Positions 30,252 through 38,596 of a stretch of DNA of 64,000 nt are shown here, piece by piece. The position numbers were made by a program, and so were the translations under genes. The stretch lies in assembly GCA_937132065.1 (NCBI GenBank), contig CAKZNT010000054.1, positions 54,949 through 118,948 on the forward strand. Direction: 5' to 3'. This DNA is from an uncultured Loktanella sp. (GTDB taxonomy: Bacteria; Pseudomonadota; Alphaproteobacteria; Rhodobacterales; Rhodobacteraceae). The first letter of the stretch is position 1. Each line of letters opens with the position of its first letter. The notes beneath the pieces were generated by a model. That model was given only the letters and a program-made list of their open reading frames with translations, ran no database searches and was not told the DNA's origin.

Positions 30252-30983
30252 ATGCAGACCACGACCGACCTATTCCTGAACGGCAAGGTCAGCGCCAAGC
30301 AGCCCGCAAAGGGGTATCGCGCTGGCGTTGACGCGGTTTTGTTGGCCGCGAGCGTGCCTGCGCGGGCAGGTGATAGCGTGCTGGAGCTTGGCTGTGGCGT
30401 GGGCGTGGCGTCGCTCTGCCTCGGCGCGCGCGTGACCGAGCTGTCTATTACGGGTGTCGAGATGCAACCCGCATATGCGGACCTTGCCCGCGAAAACGGC
30501 TTGCAGGTTGTGACCGCTGATCTGCGCACCTTGCCCGCAGATTTGCGCAATCAACAGTTCACCCATGTCATGATGAACCCGCCCTATTTTGAACGTGCTG
30601 CGGGCAGTTCGGCCCCTGATGCAGGGCGCGATATCGCGATGGGGGGTGACACCCCCTTGGCGGATTGGATTGATGTCGCTGCCAAGCGGCTGGCCCCCAA
30701 GGGGTATTTCACGATGATCTTGCGGATCGAACGGTTGCCAGAGGTGTTGACGCTTCTGACAGGGCGGCTCGGGTCGATCATCGTGCGACCAATTGCAGCA
30801 CGCACAGGCGCGACACCGCATCTGTTTTTATTGCAAGCGCGCCATTCGGGCCGCGCACCGTTCCAGTTGCGCGCGCCGCTGGTAATGCACGATGGGACCA
30901 TGCACGATGCCGATCGCGAAAACTATACCCAACAGGTGCGCGATATTTTGCGAAATGGCGCTCGTTTTTGCATCGGTGATTAA
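30252..30983 (+). CDS. tRNA1(Val) (adenine(37)-N6)-methyltransferase-like protein
   Basis: 243-aa class I SAM methyltransferase starting MQTTTDLFLNGKVSAKQP. It has the KGYRAGVDAVLLAASVPA segment typical of the TrmN6/YfiC family, motif I SVLELGCGVGVASLCL and the N6-adenine catalytic motif MMNPPYFER. The expected target is A37 of tRNA(Val). It follows the DUF2007 gene directly. Confidence 0.85.
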   Translation: MQTTTDLFLNGKVSAKQPAKGYRAGVDAVLLAASVPARAGDSVLELGCGVGVASLCLGARVTELSITGVEMQPAYADLARENGLQVVTADLRTLPADLRNQQFTHVMMNPPYFERAAGSSAPDAGRDIAMGGDTPLADWIDVAAKRLAPKGYFTMILRIERLPEVLTLLTGRLGSIIVRPIAARTGATPHLFLLQARHSGRAPFQLRAPLVMHDGTMHDADRENYTQQVRDILRNGARFCIGD

Positions 30984-31102
30984 CCAAATGGCAAGGTTTC
31001 GCCGCAAATCTAGAAATTGCCAAAAGATGCTGCCTTGCGGCGTGACACAGCCACAAAGTTGTGGTGCAGTGGGCATGTTATAATCTCAAGAGGAGGACGA
31101 CC

Positions 31103-31270
31103 ATGAGTGTAAGTTCACACATCGAGCAACTACAAAAGAAGCACCAAACCCTCTCGGACTCGGTTGAGGTGCTTCAGCGAAGCCCTTCTTCCACTGACGC
31201 TGAAATTGCTGCGTTGAAGAAACAGAAGCTCGCGATCAAGGAAGAGATCGGCAAGCTCTCCGCGCATTAA
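31103..31270 (+). CDS. YdcH family protein (DUF465), 55 aa
   Basis: Starts MSVSSHIEQLQKKHQTLSDSV behind a perfect AGGAGG ribosome-binding site 6 bp upstream; the track start is 14 codons too early. Almost wholly helical with the YdcH pattern (I..L..KH..L...I) and SSTDAEIAALKKQKLAIKEEIGKL. The function of this family is unknown. The strong SD and following terminator suggest a monocistronic, well-expressed gene. Confidence 0.9.
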   Translation: MSVSSHIEQLQKKHQTLSDSVEVLQRSPSSTDAEIAALKKQKLAIKEEIGKLSAH

Positions 31271-31290
31271 GCGGATTTTGAATTTGAATA

Positions 31291-31322
31291 AAAAAAGGGG
31301 CCGCTTGACCGGCCCCTTTTTC
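31291..31322. terminator. Bidirectional Rho-independent terminator
   Basis: AAAAAAAGGGGCCG, loop CTTGAC, CGGCCCCTTTTTT. The A run on one side and T run on the other let it act on both strands: it ends the YdcH-like gene on plus and phaB, whose stop is at 31338, on minus. Confidence 0.92.
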
Positions 31323-31337
31323 GTATTTCAGAGCTGG

Positions 31338-32063
31338 TTAGCTCATGTATTGGCCACCGTTCGCGGAGATTGTCGACCCTGTGATAAAGCCCGCTTCGTC
31401 AGAGGCAAGGAAGACAACAGTGCGCGCAATTTCGGAGGCTTCGCCCAGACGCCCGACAGGAATCTGTGGCAAAATCACTTCGTTCATCACTTTTTCAGGA
31501 ATTGTGCTCATCATCTCTGTGTTGATGTAACCCGGTGCGACGACGTTCACGGTGATGCCAGCGCGCGCGCCTTCTTGGGCCAGCGCCTTGGTAAAGCCGA
31601 TATCGCCTGCCTTGGCGGCGGCGTAGTTGGCTTGGGCGAACTGTCCCTTTTGGCCGTTGATCGACGAGATCGTGATGATCCGACCGAATTTACGCTCACG
31701 CATGCCGGGCCACACAGGGTGGCTCATGTTGAACACACCAGAGAGATTTGTGCCGATAACTTCGGACCACTGCTCTGGCTTCATCTTGTGGAAAGGTGCG
31801 TCACGGGTAATGCCCGCGTTGTTCACAAGAACCTCGACGGGGCCAAGGTCGGCTTCGATTTGGGCGATACCAGCGGCACAGGCTGCATAGTCGGCAACGT
31901 CCCACTTATAGGTCTTGATGCCTGTTTCGGCAGTGAAGGCCGCAGCCTTTTCATCGTTGCCAGCGTAAGTTGCAGCGACCGTATAACCGGCATCTTTCAA
32001 CGCCGTCGAAATAGCGGCGCCAATTCCGCGGGAACCACCAGTAACAAGAGCGACACGGGACAT
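31338..32063 (-). CDS. phaB: Acetoacetyl-CoA reductase
   Basis: NADPH-dependent reduction of acetoacetyl-CoA to (R)-3-hydroxybutyryl-CoA for polyhydroxybutyrate synthesis. I begin at MSRVALVTGGSRGIGAA (32063), 241 aa, as usual. SDR features: TGGSRGIG, NNAGITRDAPFHKM, catalytic Ser in ISSINGQKGQ and YAAAKAG. It is downstream of phaA in the same direction with about 110 bp and a hairpin between them. The synthase gene phaC is not in the window. Confidence 0.95.
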   Translation of the reverse strand: MSRVALVTGGSRGIGAAISTALKDAGYTVAATYAGNDEKAAAFTAETGIKTYKWDVADYAACAAGIAQIEADLGPVEVLVNNAGITRDAPFHKMKPEQWSEVIGTNLSGVFNMSHPVWPGMRERKFGRIITISSINGQKGQFAQANYAAAKAGDIGFTKALAQEGARAGITVNVVAPGYINTEMMSTIPEKVMNEVILPQIPVGRLGEASEIARTVVFLASDEAGFITGSTISANGGQYMS

Positions 32064-32140
32064 AGCTTTCTCCTCCAATAGATTTGCTTGGTAAAAATGT
32101 TACGTCAGAAATAATGCGGACGCAACATTATTGCGCGATA

Positions 32141-32166
32141 AAAGGGCGCGTTTTATCGCGCCCTTT
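32141..32166 (-). terminator. Hairpin between phaA and phaB
   Basis: Ten-bp perfect inverted repeat AAAGGGCGCG-TTTTAT-CGCGCCCTTT, 7 bp beyond the phaA stop. Read on the minus strand the 3' arm ends in CCCTTTTATCG, a weak T tract. It could partially terminate phaA transcription or separate the expression of phaA and phaB. Confidence 0.7.
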
Positions 32167-32173
32167 AAGGAGG

Positions 32174-33349
32174 TTAGGGACGTTCGACGCACAGAGCGAC
32201 ACCCATGCCGCCACCGATGCAAAGCGTTGCCAGACCTTTTTTCGCGCCGCGCCGCTTCATCTCGAACAGGAGTGTGTTGAGAACGCGGCAACCAGACGCG
32301 CCGATCGGGTGACCAATCGCAATCGCACCGCCGTTTACGTTGACGATCGCGGGATCCCAGCCCATTTCCTTGTTTACCGCACAAGCCTGCGCCGCAAAGG
32401 CCTCGTTTGCTTCAACGAGATCCAGATCGTTTACAGACCATCCCGCCTTTTCCAGCGCCTTGCGTGACGCCGAGATTGGACCCACGCCCATGATCGACGG
32501 GTCAAGGCCAGCGGTGGCATAGGACGCGATGCGGGCCAATGGCTCGATGCCGCGCTTTTCTGCGTCATCCGCAGACATAAGCAAGGTTGCCGCCGCCCCG
32601 TCGTTCAGGCCAGACGCGTTGGCAGCGGTGACGGTTCCATCCTTGGTAAAGGCCGCGCGCATTTTTGCCATCGCCTCAAGGGTCGCGCCGTGGCGGATGT
32701 ATTCATCCTGATCAACCACGATGTCACCCTTGCGGGTCTTGACCGTAAAGGCCGCAATCTCGTCAACAAAGCGCCCGGCCTTTTGTGCGGCCTCGGCTTT
32801 GTTTTGTGATCCAACCGCGAATTCATCCTGCATATCACGGGAAATCTGGAACTTCTCTGCCACGTTCTCGGCGGTTTGGCCCATGTGATAGTTGTTGAAC
32901 GCATCCCAAAGACCGTCACGGATCATCGTGTCGATATAGGTCATGTCGCCCATTTTCTGACCTGCGCGCAGATGCGCGGCATGCGTCGAAAGCGTCATGT
33001 TCTCTTGCCCACCCGCAGCAACGATTGACGCATCGCCAAGCTGGATATGTTGCGCACCAAGAGCCACGGCCCGCAGGCCAGAGCCACACACCTGATTGAT
33101 GCCCCAAGCCGAAGCTTCAATCGGGAGCCCCGCGTTGATGTGCGCCTGACGTGCAGGGTTTTGCCCTTGCGCGGCGGTCAGAACCTGCCCGAGGATGGTT
33201 TCGCTTACTTCAGATTTGTCGATGCCTGCCCGCGCGACAACAGCTTCGAGGACAGCTGCGCCGAGATCATGGGCCTTGGTATTGGCGAACGCGCCGCCGA
33301 AACTGCCGACAGCTGTGCGGGCTGCGGAAGCGATAACTACATTGGTCAT
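32174..33349 (-). CDS. phaA: Acetyl-CoA C-acetyltransferase (beta-ketothiolase)
   Basis: Condenses two acetyl-CoA to acetoacetyl-CoA, the first step of PHB synthesis. 391 aa starting MTNVVIASAARTAVGSFGG. Catalytic residues are visible: nucleophile Cys in NQVCGSGLRAVALG, His in IGHPIGASGCRVL and the second Cys in LCIGGGMGVALC. It is followed by phaB in the same direction. Confidence 0.96.
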   Translation of the reverse strand: MTNVVIASAARTAVGSFGGAFANTKAHDLGAAVLEAVVARAGIDKSEVSETILGQVLTAAQGQNPARQAHINAGLPIEASAWGINQVCGSGLRAVALGAQHIQLGDASIVAAGGQENMTLSTHAAHLRAGQKMGDMTYIDTMIRDGLWDAFNNYHMGQTAENVAEKFQISRDMQDEFAVGSQNKAEAAQKAGRFVDEIAAFTVKTRKGDIVVDQDEYIRHGATLEAMAKMRAAFTKDGTVTAANASGLNDGAAATLLMSADDAEKRGIEPLARIASYATAGLDPSIMGVGPISASRKALEKAGWSVNDLDLVEANEAFAAQACAVNKEMGWDPAIVNVNGGAIAIGHPIGASGCRVLNTLLFEMKRRGAKKGLATLCIGGGMGVALCVERP

Positions 33350-33523
33350 ATGATGGGTCCTCTCCGATCAGTAAATCAAGGCTGGATCGGAGTGGCGCAC
33401 AAGCCAAGTCAGGCGCACAGACCCCGTCCTGCCGCGCCTCTACTCTACAAGTTACGTCTGGTCACGCAATGCGGATTCGACTGAACAGCGGGCAGCGAGT
33501 TTGCAATCGCGACAATTTGCCGT

Positions 33524-34333
33524 TCAGGTCAGGCCGAATTTGGGCACGCCATAGTAATACCCTTGCATGCAGTCTGCCCCCATCTGCGTCAGGTAATCTG
33601 CCTCTGCTTTTGTCTCGACGCCGTCAGCGACGACGAGCATTTCGAATTGGCGCGCCACGGTCATCAATGCCTCGGTGAGCACCTGATTGTCCGGGTCGCT
33701 TTCGATGCCGCGAATGAACCCTTTGTCGATTTTGACGAGGTCAAAGAAAAAGTCTTTCAGGTGGCGAAAGGCGATCAACCCCGCCCCGAAGCCATCAAGC
33801 GCAAAGGCGATCCCGCGCGGCTGCATTTCATCCATGAACCGAATGACAACTTCGTGCAGCATCATGGCCGACGATTCGCTGATTTCGAAAATGAGGCGAC
33901 TGCCGAGGCCTGCCTTGTCGGCCAAGCCGTCTTCGAGGATGCGCCGCCATTTACTATCACCAAGCGAGCGAGCGGATACATTGATCGAGAGCCGCAAGTT
34001 TGGCGTGACCCGCAATAGCTTGAATGCAAGATCAAGTGTCACGCAATCAATCTGCCGCCCAAGGTCGGTTTCCTCGATGACAGGCATGAAGTGGGCCGCG
34101 GGGATAACGCGCCCCGCCTGATCCATGACCCTGATCAGCCCTTCGTAAAATGCGCTGCGCCGCTCTGGTCCTGCGATGATAATCGGCTGGAAAGCAAGCC
34201 GCGCCCGCCCCGCCGCCAACGCCTCGCGCACGAGATTAAGGACGTCACCGTCCCTGCTTGCCATTGCGAATTGCAACGGGTCAGCGAGCGCCTGTTCGTC
34301 GGTGGCGAGATGCGATTGTAATGCGTGCGGCAT
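33524..34333 (-). CDS. EAL-domain protein with altered active site
   Basis: Real start MPHALQSHLATDEQA (34333), 269 aa; the track's 418-aa version runs into the divergent tagA. The EAL domain fills the protein: LAFQPIIIAG, EGL in AFYEGLIRVMD, metal-ligand Asn in LSINVSARSL, Glu in IFEISES and Lys in DLVKIDKGFI. The paired aspartates of active c-di-GMP phosphodiesterases (DDFGTG) read DGFGAG, so the second Asp is lost. It is therefore more likely a c-di-GMP binder or degenerate enzyme. There is no attached sensor domain. Confidence 0.85.
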   Translation of the reverse strand: MPHALQSHLATDEQALADPLQFAMASRDGDVLNLVREALAAGRARLAFQPIIIAGPERRSAFYEGLIRVMDQAGRVIPAAHFMPVIEETDLGRQIDCVTLDLAFKLLRVTPNLRLSINVSARSLGDSKWRRILEDGLADKAGLGSRLIFEISESSAMMLHEVVIRFMDEMQPRGIAFALDGFGAGLIAFRHLKDFFFDLVKIDKGFIRGIESDPDNQVLTEALMTVARQFEMLVVADGVETKAEADYLTQMGADCMQGYYYGVPKFGLT

Positions 34334-34450
34334 TGAAGCGGTCCCTTTTGGTCCCGAGCACATTGCGCCGATTGCCCATAATATGCGGTTAAGGTCTGGC
34401 AATCGATTCAAATTCAACCGACATTCATCGCCAACGAAAAGGAGCGCCAC

Positions 34451-35035
34451 ATGGAGACGCGTTGCGGCTGGGCTGGTCCCGAGCAGATATACATCGACTA
34501 TCACGATACCGAATGGGGCGTCCCTGAATATGACAGTCGCGCATTGTGGGAAAAGCTCGTGCTTGACGGGTTTCAGGCGGGCCTGAGCTGGATCACCATC
34601 CTCAAGAAGCGCGACAATTTTCGCACTGCCTTTGCGGGTTTTGATCCCGATGTCATCGCAACTTGGGGCGAACCAGAGATCGAGACCCTGCTCCAGAACG
34701 AGGGGATTATCCGCCATCGCGGCAAGATCGCAGCCACGATTAGTAATGCACAAGCCTGGCAGCGGATCGAAGCCGCACAAGGGTTTGATAAGTTCCTCTG
34801 GGATTACGTGGACGGTGTGCCGTTGCGCACCACACTTTGTGACCGGTCAGCGATGCCGACGTTCTCGCCGTTATCGACCCAAATATCCAAAGACCTCAAG
34901 AAGGCGGGCTTCAAGTTTTGCGGCCCCACGATTGTCTATGCGTTTATGGAGGCCTGCGGGTTGATCAACAATCACACCACGGATTGCCCCCGCCACGCAC
35001 CAGTCGCTGCGATGGCGCGCCTACCAGCGGGTTAA
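34451..35035 (+). CDS. tagA: DNA-3-methyladenine glycosylase I
   Basis: Excises 3-methyladenine from alkylated DNA. 194 aa starting METRCGWAGPEQIYIDYHDTEWGVPEYD, the family signature, with the GFQAGLSWITILKKRDNFRTAF segment and C-terminal zinc ligands in GLINNHTTDCPRH. GAAAAGGAG precedes the ATG. It is convergent with moaE, overlapping its 3' end by 15 bp, and divergent from the EAL gene. Confidence 0.95.
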   Translation: METRCGWAGPEQIYIDYHDTEWGVPEYDSRALWEKLVLDGFQAGLSWITILKKRDNFRTAFAGFDPDVIATWGEPEIETLLQNEGIIRHRGKIAATISNAQAWQRIEAAQGFDKFLWDYVDGVPLRTTLCDRSAMPTFSPLSTQISKDLKKAGFKFCGPTIVYAFMEACGLINNHTTDCPRHAPVAAMARLPAG

Positions 35036-35461
35036 CGCAGCCTCGTCCTCGTCTTTGGCAGCGACCCATGAAGTACCGTCTATGGTGGTTTCTTTCTTCC
35101 AGAATGGCGCACGGGATTTTAGGTAATCCATCAGAAAATCAGCGGCAGCAAAGGCATCTGCGCGATGGGATGCGGCGGTGGCGACCATCATGATCGGTGC
35201 GCCAACTGGCAAAACGCCGAAGCGGTGGATCACCAAGGCATCGGCCAAAGACCAGCGGGATTTTGCGCGCGTGACGATCCCCTCAATTGCCCGCTCCGTC
35301 ATGCCGGGGTAGTGCTCGATTTCCATGTGGCGCAGGTCACCTTTGGTGTCGCGCACAACGCCGGTAAAGCTCACGATTGCGCCGACGTCACCGCGCCCAT
35401 GGGCAAAACCGTTCAGCACTTCGCCAGCATCAAACGGAGCTGATTGCACCAAAACCGTCAT
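35021..35461 (-). CDS. moaE: Molybdopterin synthase catalytic subunit
   Basis: Large subunit of MPT synthase, which with thiocarboxylated MoaD inserts the dithiolene sulfurs. 146 aa with VGAIVSFTGVVRD, MEIEHYPGMTERAIE, HRFGVLPVGA and the catalytic lysines in APFWKKETT. moaD lies 1 bp upstream in the same direction, forming the two-subunit operon. The 3' end overlaps tagA. Confidence 0.95.
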   Translation of the reverse strand: MTVLVQSAPFDAGEVLNGFAHGRGDVGAIVSFTGVVRDTKGDLRHMEIEHYPGMTERAIEGIVTRAKSRWSLADALVIHRFGVLPVGAPIMMVATAASHRADAFAAADFLMDYLKSRAPFWKKETTIDGTSWVAAKDEDEAALTRW

Positions 35462-35462
35462 T

Positions 35463-35708
35463 TTAGCCGCCCGTCATCGGGGGGAAAAACGCGACTTCAC
35501 GCACGCCCGCAAGTGGGGCGGAAAAATCGGAAAGCTCTTGATCCAGAGCCACGCGTAGTGCGGATGTATCGGCAAATGCCGCCGCGTAGCGGTCTTCTCG
35601 CGCGCTCAGTTCGGCCACGAGGTCTGCGACTGTGGCGGCACGCGTTTCCACCTCTTCTTGCGGGAGGCCGATCCGCTCTCGGACCCATGCGAAATACATC
35701 ACGTTCAT
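35463..35708 (-). CDS. moaD: Molybdopterin synthase sulfur-carrier subunit
   Basis: 81-aa ubiquitin-like protein MNVMYFAWVRERIGLPQEEV ending PPMTGG; the terminal Gly-Gly is the site of adenylation and thiocarboxylation. VREVAFFPPMTGG is the expected tail. It overlaps pgsA by 4 bp and precedes moaE by 1 bp, so all three are in one transcript. Confidence 0.93.
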   Translation of the reverse strand: MNVMYFAWVRERIGLPQEEVETRAATVADLVAELSAREDRYAAAFADTSALRVALDQELSDFSAPLAGVREVAFFPPMTGG

Positions 35709-36370
35709 GCGTTATCTCGCAAATAAGGGAGCGCCTTGCGGAAGTAATCTGCACCACTTAGCACGGTTAGGATCATCGCAACCCATAGCGCGCCGACACC
35801 CGCATACCAACAAACCTCAAGACCTGTCTCCAAGGCCCGCAGGCCCAGCACGTCTTCGATTTCGCCTGCAAGAATGCCGAGTTGGGTCTCCGCATCCATG
35901 CCGAAACTACGATCAATCAGGTAATGCTCAAACGCGCCCTTCGCGAATAGGATTGCGATTGCGACCATTTGCAGGGTCGTTTTCCATTTCGCCAATACCG
36001 TCACCTTGAGCAGACCTGCCGTATCGCCCAGGAATTCGCGCAAGCCAGAGACAAAGACCTCGCGGAAAATGATCAAGACCGCGGGGAGCAGGATCCACGG
36101 GTTCATGCCAGAGAATCCCGTGATGACAACAAGCGCGATCACGACCATCGCCTTGTCTGCGATAGGGTCCATCATTGCGCCGAATTTTGTTTCCTGCTTC
36201 CAAGCGCGCGCAAGGTATCCGTCAACAAAGTCGGTGATGGCCGCTGACACAAACAAGAGCAGCGCAAACCAGTCCGCGAGCGGGCGCGAAAAATACAAGA
36301 ACATGATCGCCACAGCAGGTGCAGCGAGCAGACGCAGGAGCGTCAGGATATTTGGTAAATTCCATTTCAT
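35705..36370 (-). CDS. pgsA: CDP-diacylglycerol-glycerol-3-phosphate 3-phosphatidyltransferase
   Basis: Makes phosphatidylglycerol phosphate from CDP-diacylglycerol and glycerol 3-phosphate. The CDP-alcohol phosphotransferase motif is complete: ITDFVDGYLARAWKQ and KFGAMMDPIADKAM. It starts MKWNLPNILTLLRLLAAPAV; about five to six membrane helices in 221 aa. An insertion near residues 135-170 (FGMDAETQLGILAGEIEDV) enlarges one loop relative to the E. coli enzyme. Coupled to moaD by a 4-bp overlap. Confidence 0.93.
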   Translation of the reverse strand: MKWNLPNILTLLRLLAAPAVAIMFLYFSRPLADWFALLLFVSAAITDFVDGYLARAWKQETKFGAMMDPIADKAMVVIALVVITGFSGMNPWILLPAVLIIFREVFVSGLREFLGDTAGLLKVTVLAKWKTTLQMVAIAILFAKGAFEHYLIDRSFGMDAETQLGILAGEIEDVLGLRALETGLEVCWYAGVGALWVAMILTVLSGADYFRKALPYLRDNA

Positions 36371-36444
36371 GCGCTTACCTTATGCCTTCGCAAATAAAGT
36401 GAAAAGCCGCTGTTTTAGTGCGACCGCAGACCCTTGGTGCTGGC

Positions 36445-38325
36445 TTAACCGTTCTCGTGGAAAAAGTCGTAGATTTTTTGTGCCATATTCTCCGAGACCC
36501 CTTCAACTGCCTTGAGGTCAGCGAGGTTTGCGCGCGCGACCGCCTTGGCCGATCCAAAATGCGCCAAGAGCGCGCGTTTGCGTGCCGCTCCAACACCTGG
36601 AACGTCATCGAGTGGTGTTGCCCCGATGGCCTTTGATCGTTTTGCGCGGTGGGTTCCGATGGCGAAGCGGTGAACTTCATCGCGCATCCGCTGAATGAAA
36701 TACAGCACGGGGTCGTTATGCCGCAAAGCCATGACCGGCTTGCCCGTGCGGTAAAACACCTCTTTGCCTGCGTCGCGATCTTCGCCCTTGGCCACGCCGA
36801 CCATTGGAACGTCGCCGACATCAAGTGCCTCAAGGATTTCGCGCACCGAGCTGACCTGCCCTGCCCCGCCGTCGATCAACAAGAGGTCGGGCCACATGCC
36901 AGATGTGCGATCAGGGTCTTCCTTTTTGAGCCGCTTGAATCTGCGGGTCATCACCTCTTTCATCATGCCAAAGTCATCGCCTGCCGATATGCCCTCGCCC
37001 TTGATGTCGAACTTGCGGTATTGGTTTTTCTCGAACCCTTCCGGCCCCGCGACGATCATCGCGCCAACAGCAAACGCACCCTGAATATGCGAGTTGTCAT
37101 AGACCTCGATCCGTTTGGGAACAGCCGCCAAGTCGAATGCCTCTGCCAGCCCCTTGAGCAATCTAGCCTGTGTCGCGGTCTCTGACATCTTGCGTGCGAG
37201 GCTCTCGCGGGCGTTGCGTAGTGCGCCCTGCACCAGCTCTGCCTTTTCGCCGCGCTGCGGGATAATGACCTCGACTTTGCGCCCTGCCTTTTCTGCAAGA
37301 GCACGCGCCATCAAATCGTCATTGTCCAAACCATGGCTGAGAATGATCGCTCTGGGCGGTTCGCGGTTGGTGTAAAACTGCCCGACAAAGGCTTCCATGA
37401 CCTCCGAGGGGTCTTCATCACCGCTAATCCGTGGGTAATAGTCATGGTTCCCCCAGTTCTGATTGGCCCGAATGAAGAACACCTGCACGCAAGCCTGCCC
37501 GCCGTCGATGTGCAGGCCGATAATATCAGCCTCTTCGGTTGCCTGCGGGTTGATGCCTTGGGCGGTTTGCACCTGCGTCAGTGCCTTGATGCGATCACGT
37601 AATGCCGCCGCGCGTTCGAACTCGAGCGCCTCGGACGCCTCGCCCATCTGCACGGCCAGCGTTTGCTGAATACCTTTGGTCTTTCCTTGCAAGAACAGTT
37701 CTGCATCGCGCACAGTCGCAGCATAGTCCGCCTCGGAGATCAGCCCCACGCATGGGCCAGAGCAGCGTTTGATCTGGTATTGCAGGCAGGGACGCGTGCG
37801 GGTTTCAAAATCCGAGTTCGTGCAATTGCGCAGCAGGAACACCCGCTGCAATTGGTTGAGCGTGCGATTGACCGCGCCCGCGCTGGCGAAGGGACCATAG
37901 TAGTTGCCCTTTTCCTTCTTGGCGCCGCGATGCTTTTTGATCTGGGGATAGGCGTGGTCTCTGGCGACATGAATATTGGGGAATGATTTGTCATCCCGCA
38001 GCAGCACGTTGTAGCGCGGTTTCAGTTGCTTGATCAGATTTTGCTCGAGCAGCAACGCCTCGGTTTCGGTGCGCGTTGTCAGAAACATCATCGACGTGGT
38101 TTCCGAGATCATCCGCGCAATCCGCCCCGAGTGTCCCGTGGGGCGGGCGTAGTTACTAACCCGCGCGCGTAGATTGCGTGCCTTCCCGACATAAAGCACC
38201 CGACTTTCCTCATCGAGCATCCGGTAGACACCGGGCGACCCGTCAATCGTGCGTAGATAGGCCGCAATGCGGGCATATCCTTTCAGCGTGGTCTCATCGA
38301 CGGGGTCAGTCATATCAGGGTCCAT
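36445..38325 (-). CDS. uvrC: Excinuclease ABC subunit C
   Basis: Makes the two incisions in nucleotide excision repair. Domains in order: N-terminal GIY-YIG nuclease (SPGVYRMLDEESRVLYVGKARNL), Cys-rich region (RTRPCLQYQIKRCSGPC), UVR motif (LEFERAAALRDRI), RNase H-like second nuclease (RIEVYDNSHIQGAFAVGAMIV, LLLIDGGAGQ) and C-terminal (HhH)2 (IGATPLDDVPGVGAARKRALLAHFG). I use MDPDMTDPVDE (38325); MTDPVDE at 38313 is equally possible. pgsA is 74 bp downstream. Confidence 0.95.
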   Translation of the reverse strand: MDPDMTDPVDETTLKGYARIAAYLRTIDGSPGVYRMLDEESRVLYVGKARNLRARVSNYARPTGHSGRIARMISETTSMMFLTTRTETEALLLEQNLIKQLKPRYNVLLRDDKSFPNIHVARDHAYPQIKKHRGAKKEKGNYYGPFASAGAVNRTLNQLQRVFLLRNCTNSDFETRTRPCLQYQIKRCSGPCVGLISEADYAATVRDAELFLQGKTKGIQQTLAVQMGEASEALEFERAAALRDRIKALTQVQTAQGINPQATEEADIIGLHIDGGQACVQVFFIRANQNWGNHDYYPRISGDEDPSEVMEAFVGQFYTNREPPRAIILSHGLDNDDLMARALAEKAGRKVEVIIPQRGEKAELVQGALRNARESLARKMSETATQARLLKGLAEAFDLAAVPKRIEVYDNSHIQGAFAVGAMIVAGPEGFEKNQYRKFDIKGEGISAGDDFGMMKEVMTRRFKRLKKEDPDRTSGMWPDLLLIDGGAGQVSSVREILEALDVGDVPMVGVAKGEDRDAGKEVFYRTGKPVMALRHNDPVLYFIQRMRDEVHRFAIGTHRAKRSKAIGATPLDDVPGVGAARKRALLAHFGSAKAVARANLADLKAVEGVSENMAQKIYDFFHENG

Positions 38326-38386
38326 GATTCTATTCTGGCTGCAATGGTAGCTCGGTGGCCACAAGAGGAAAGGCATCCACCGTTTC

Positions 38387-38395
38387 TGTGGATAA
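38387..38395 (-). promoter_or_regulatory. Perfect DnaA-box sequence upstream of uvrC
   Basis: TGTGGATAA on plus, i.e. TTATCCACA on minus, the consensus DnaA box, about 60 bp upstream of the uvrC start. The intergenic stretch beyond (about 38430-38565) is conspicuously AT-rich for this genome. A single box is not evidence for an origin; it may be a DnaA regulatory site or chance. Confidence 0.4.
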
Positions 38396-38596
38396 CTCCG
38401 TGGGTAAAAGCACGGGGGGCTGGAAATTCCTTTGTTTTTAGCAGGGTTCGCCTATATGCCTAATTTTTAGGCACTCCTGTAACGCGTTGAAATCACTTGA
38501 TTAAAATCTTAATAATTCACAACCGACTGATTTCATTAAGTAATTGTAAACAAAATGTAACGGGCCCGTGATCCCGTGCACAACTCTTCCCTAGGG

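Noticed and set aside
38387-38570. Chromosomal origin
   Set aside because: Only one perfect DnaA box and no origin-linked genes nearby.
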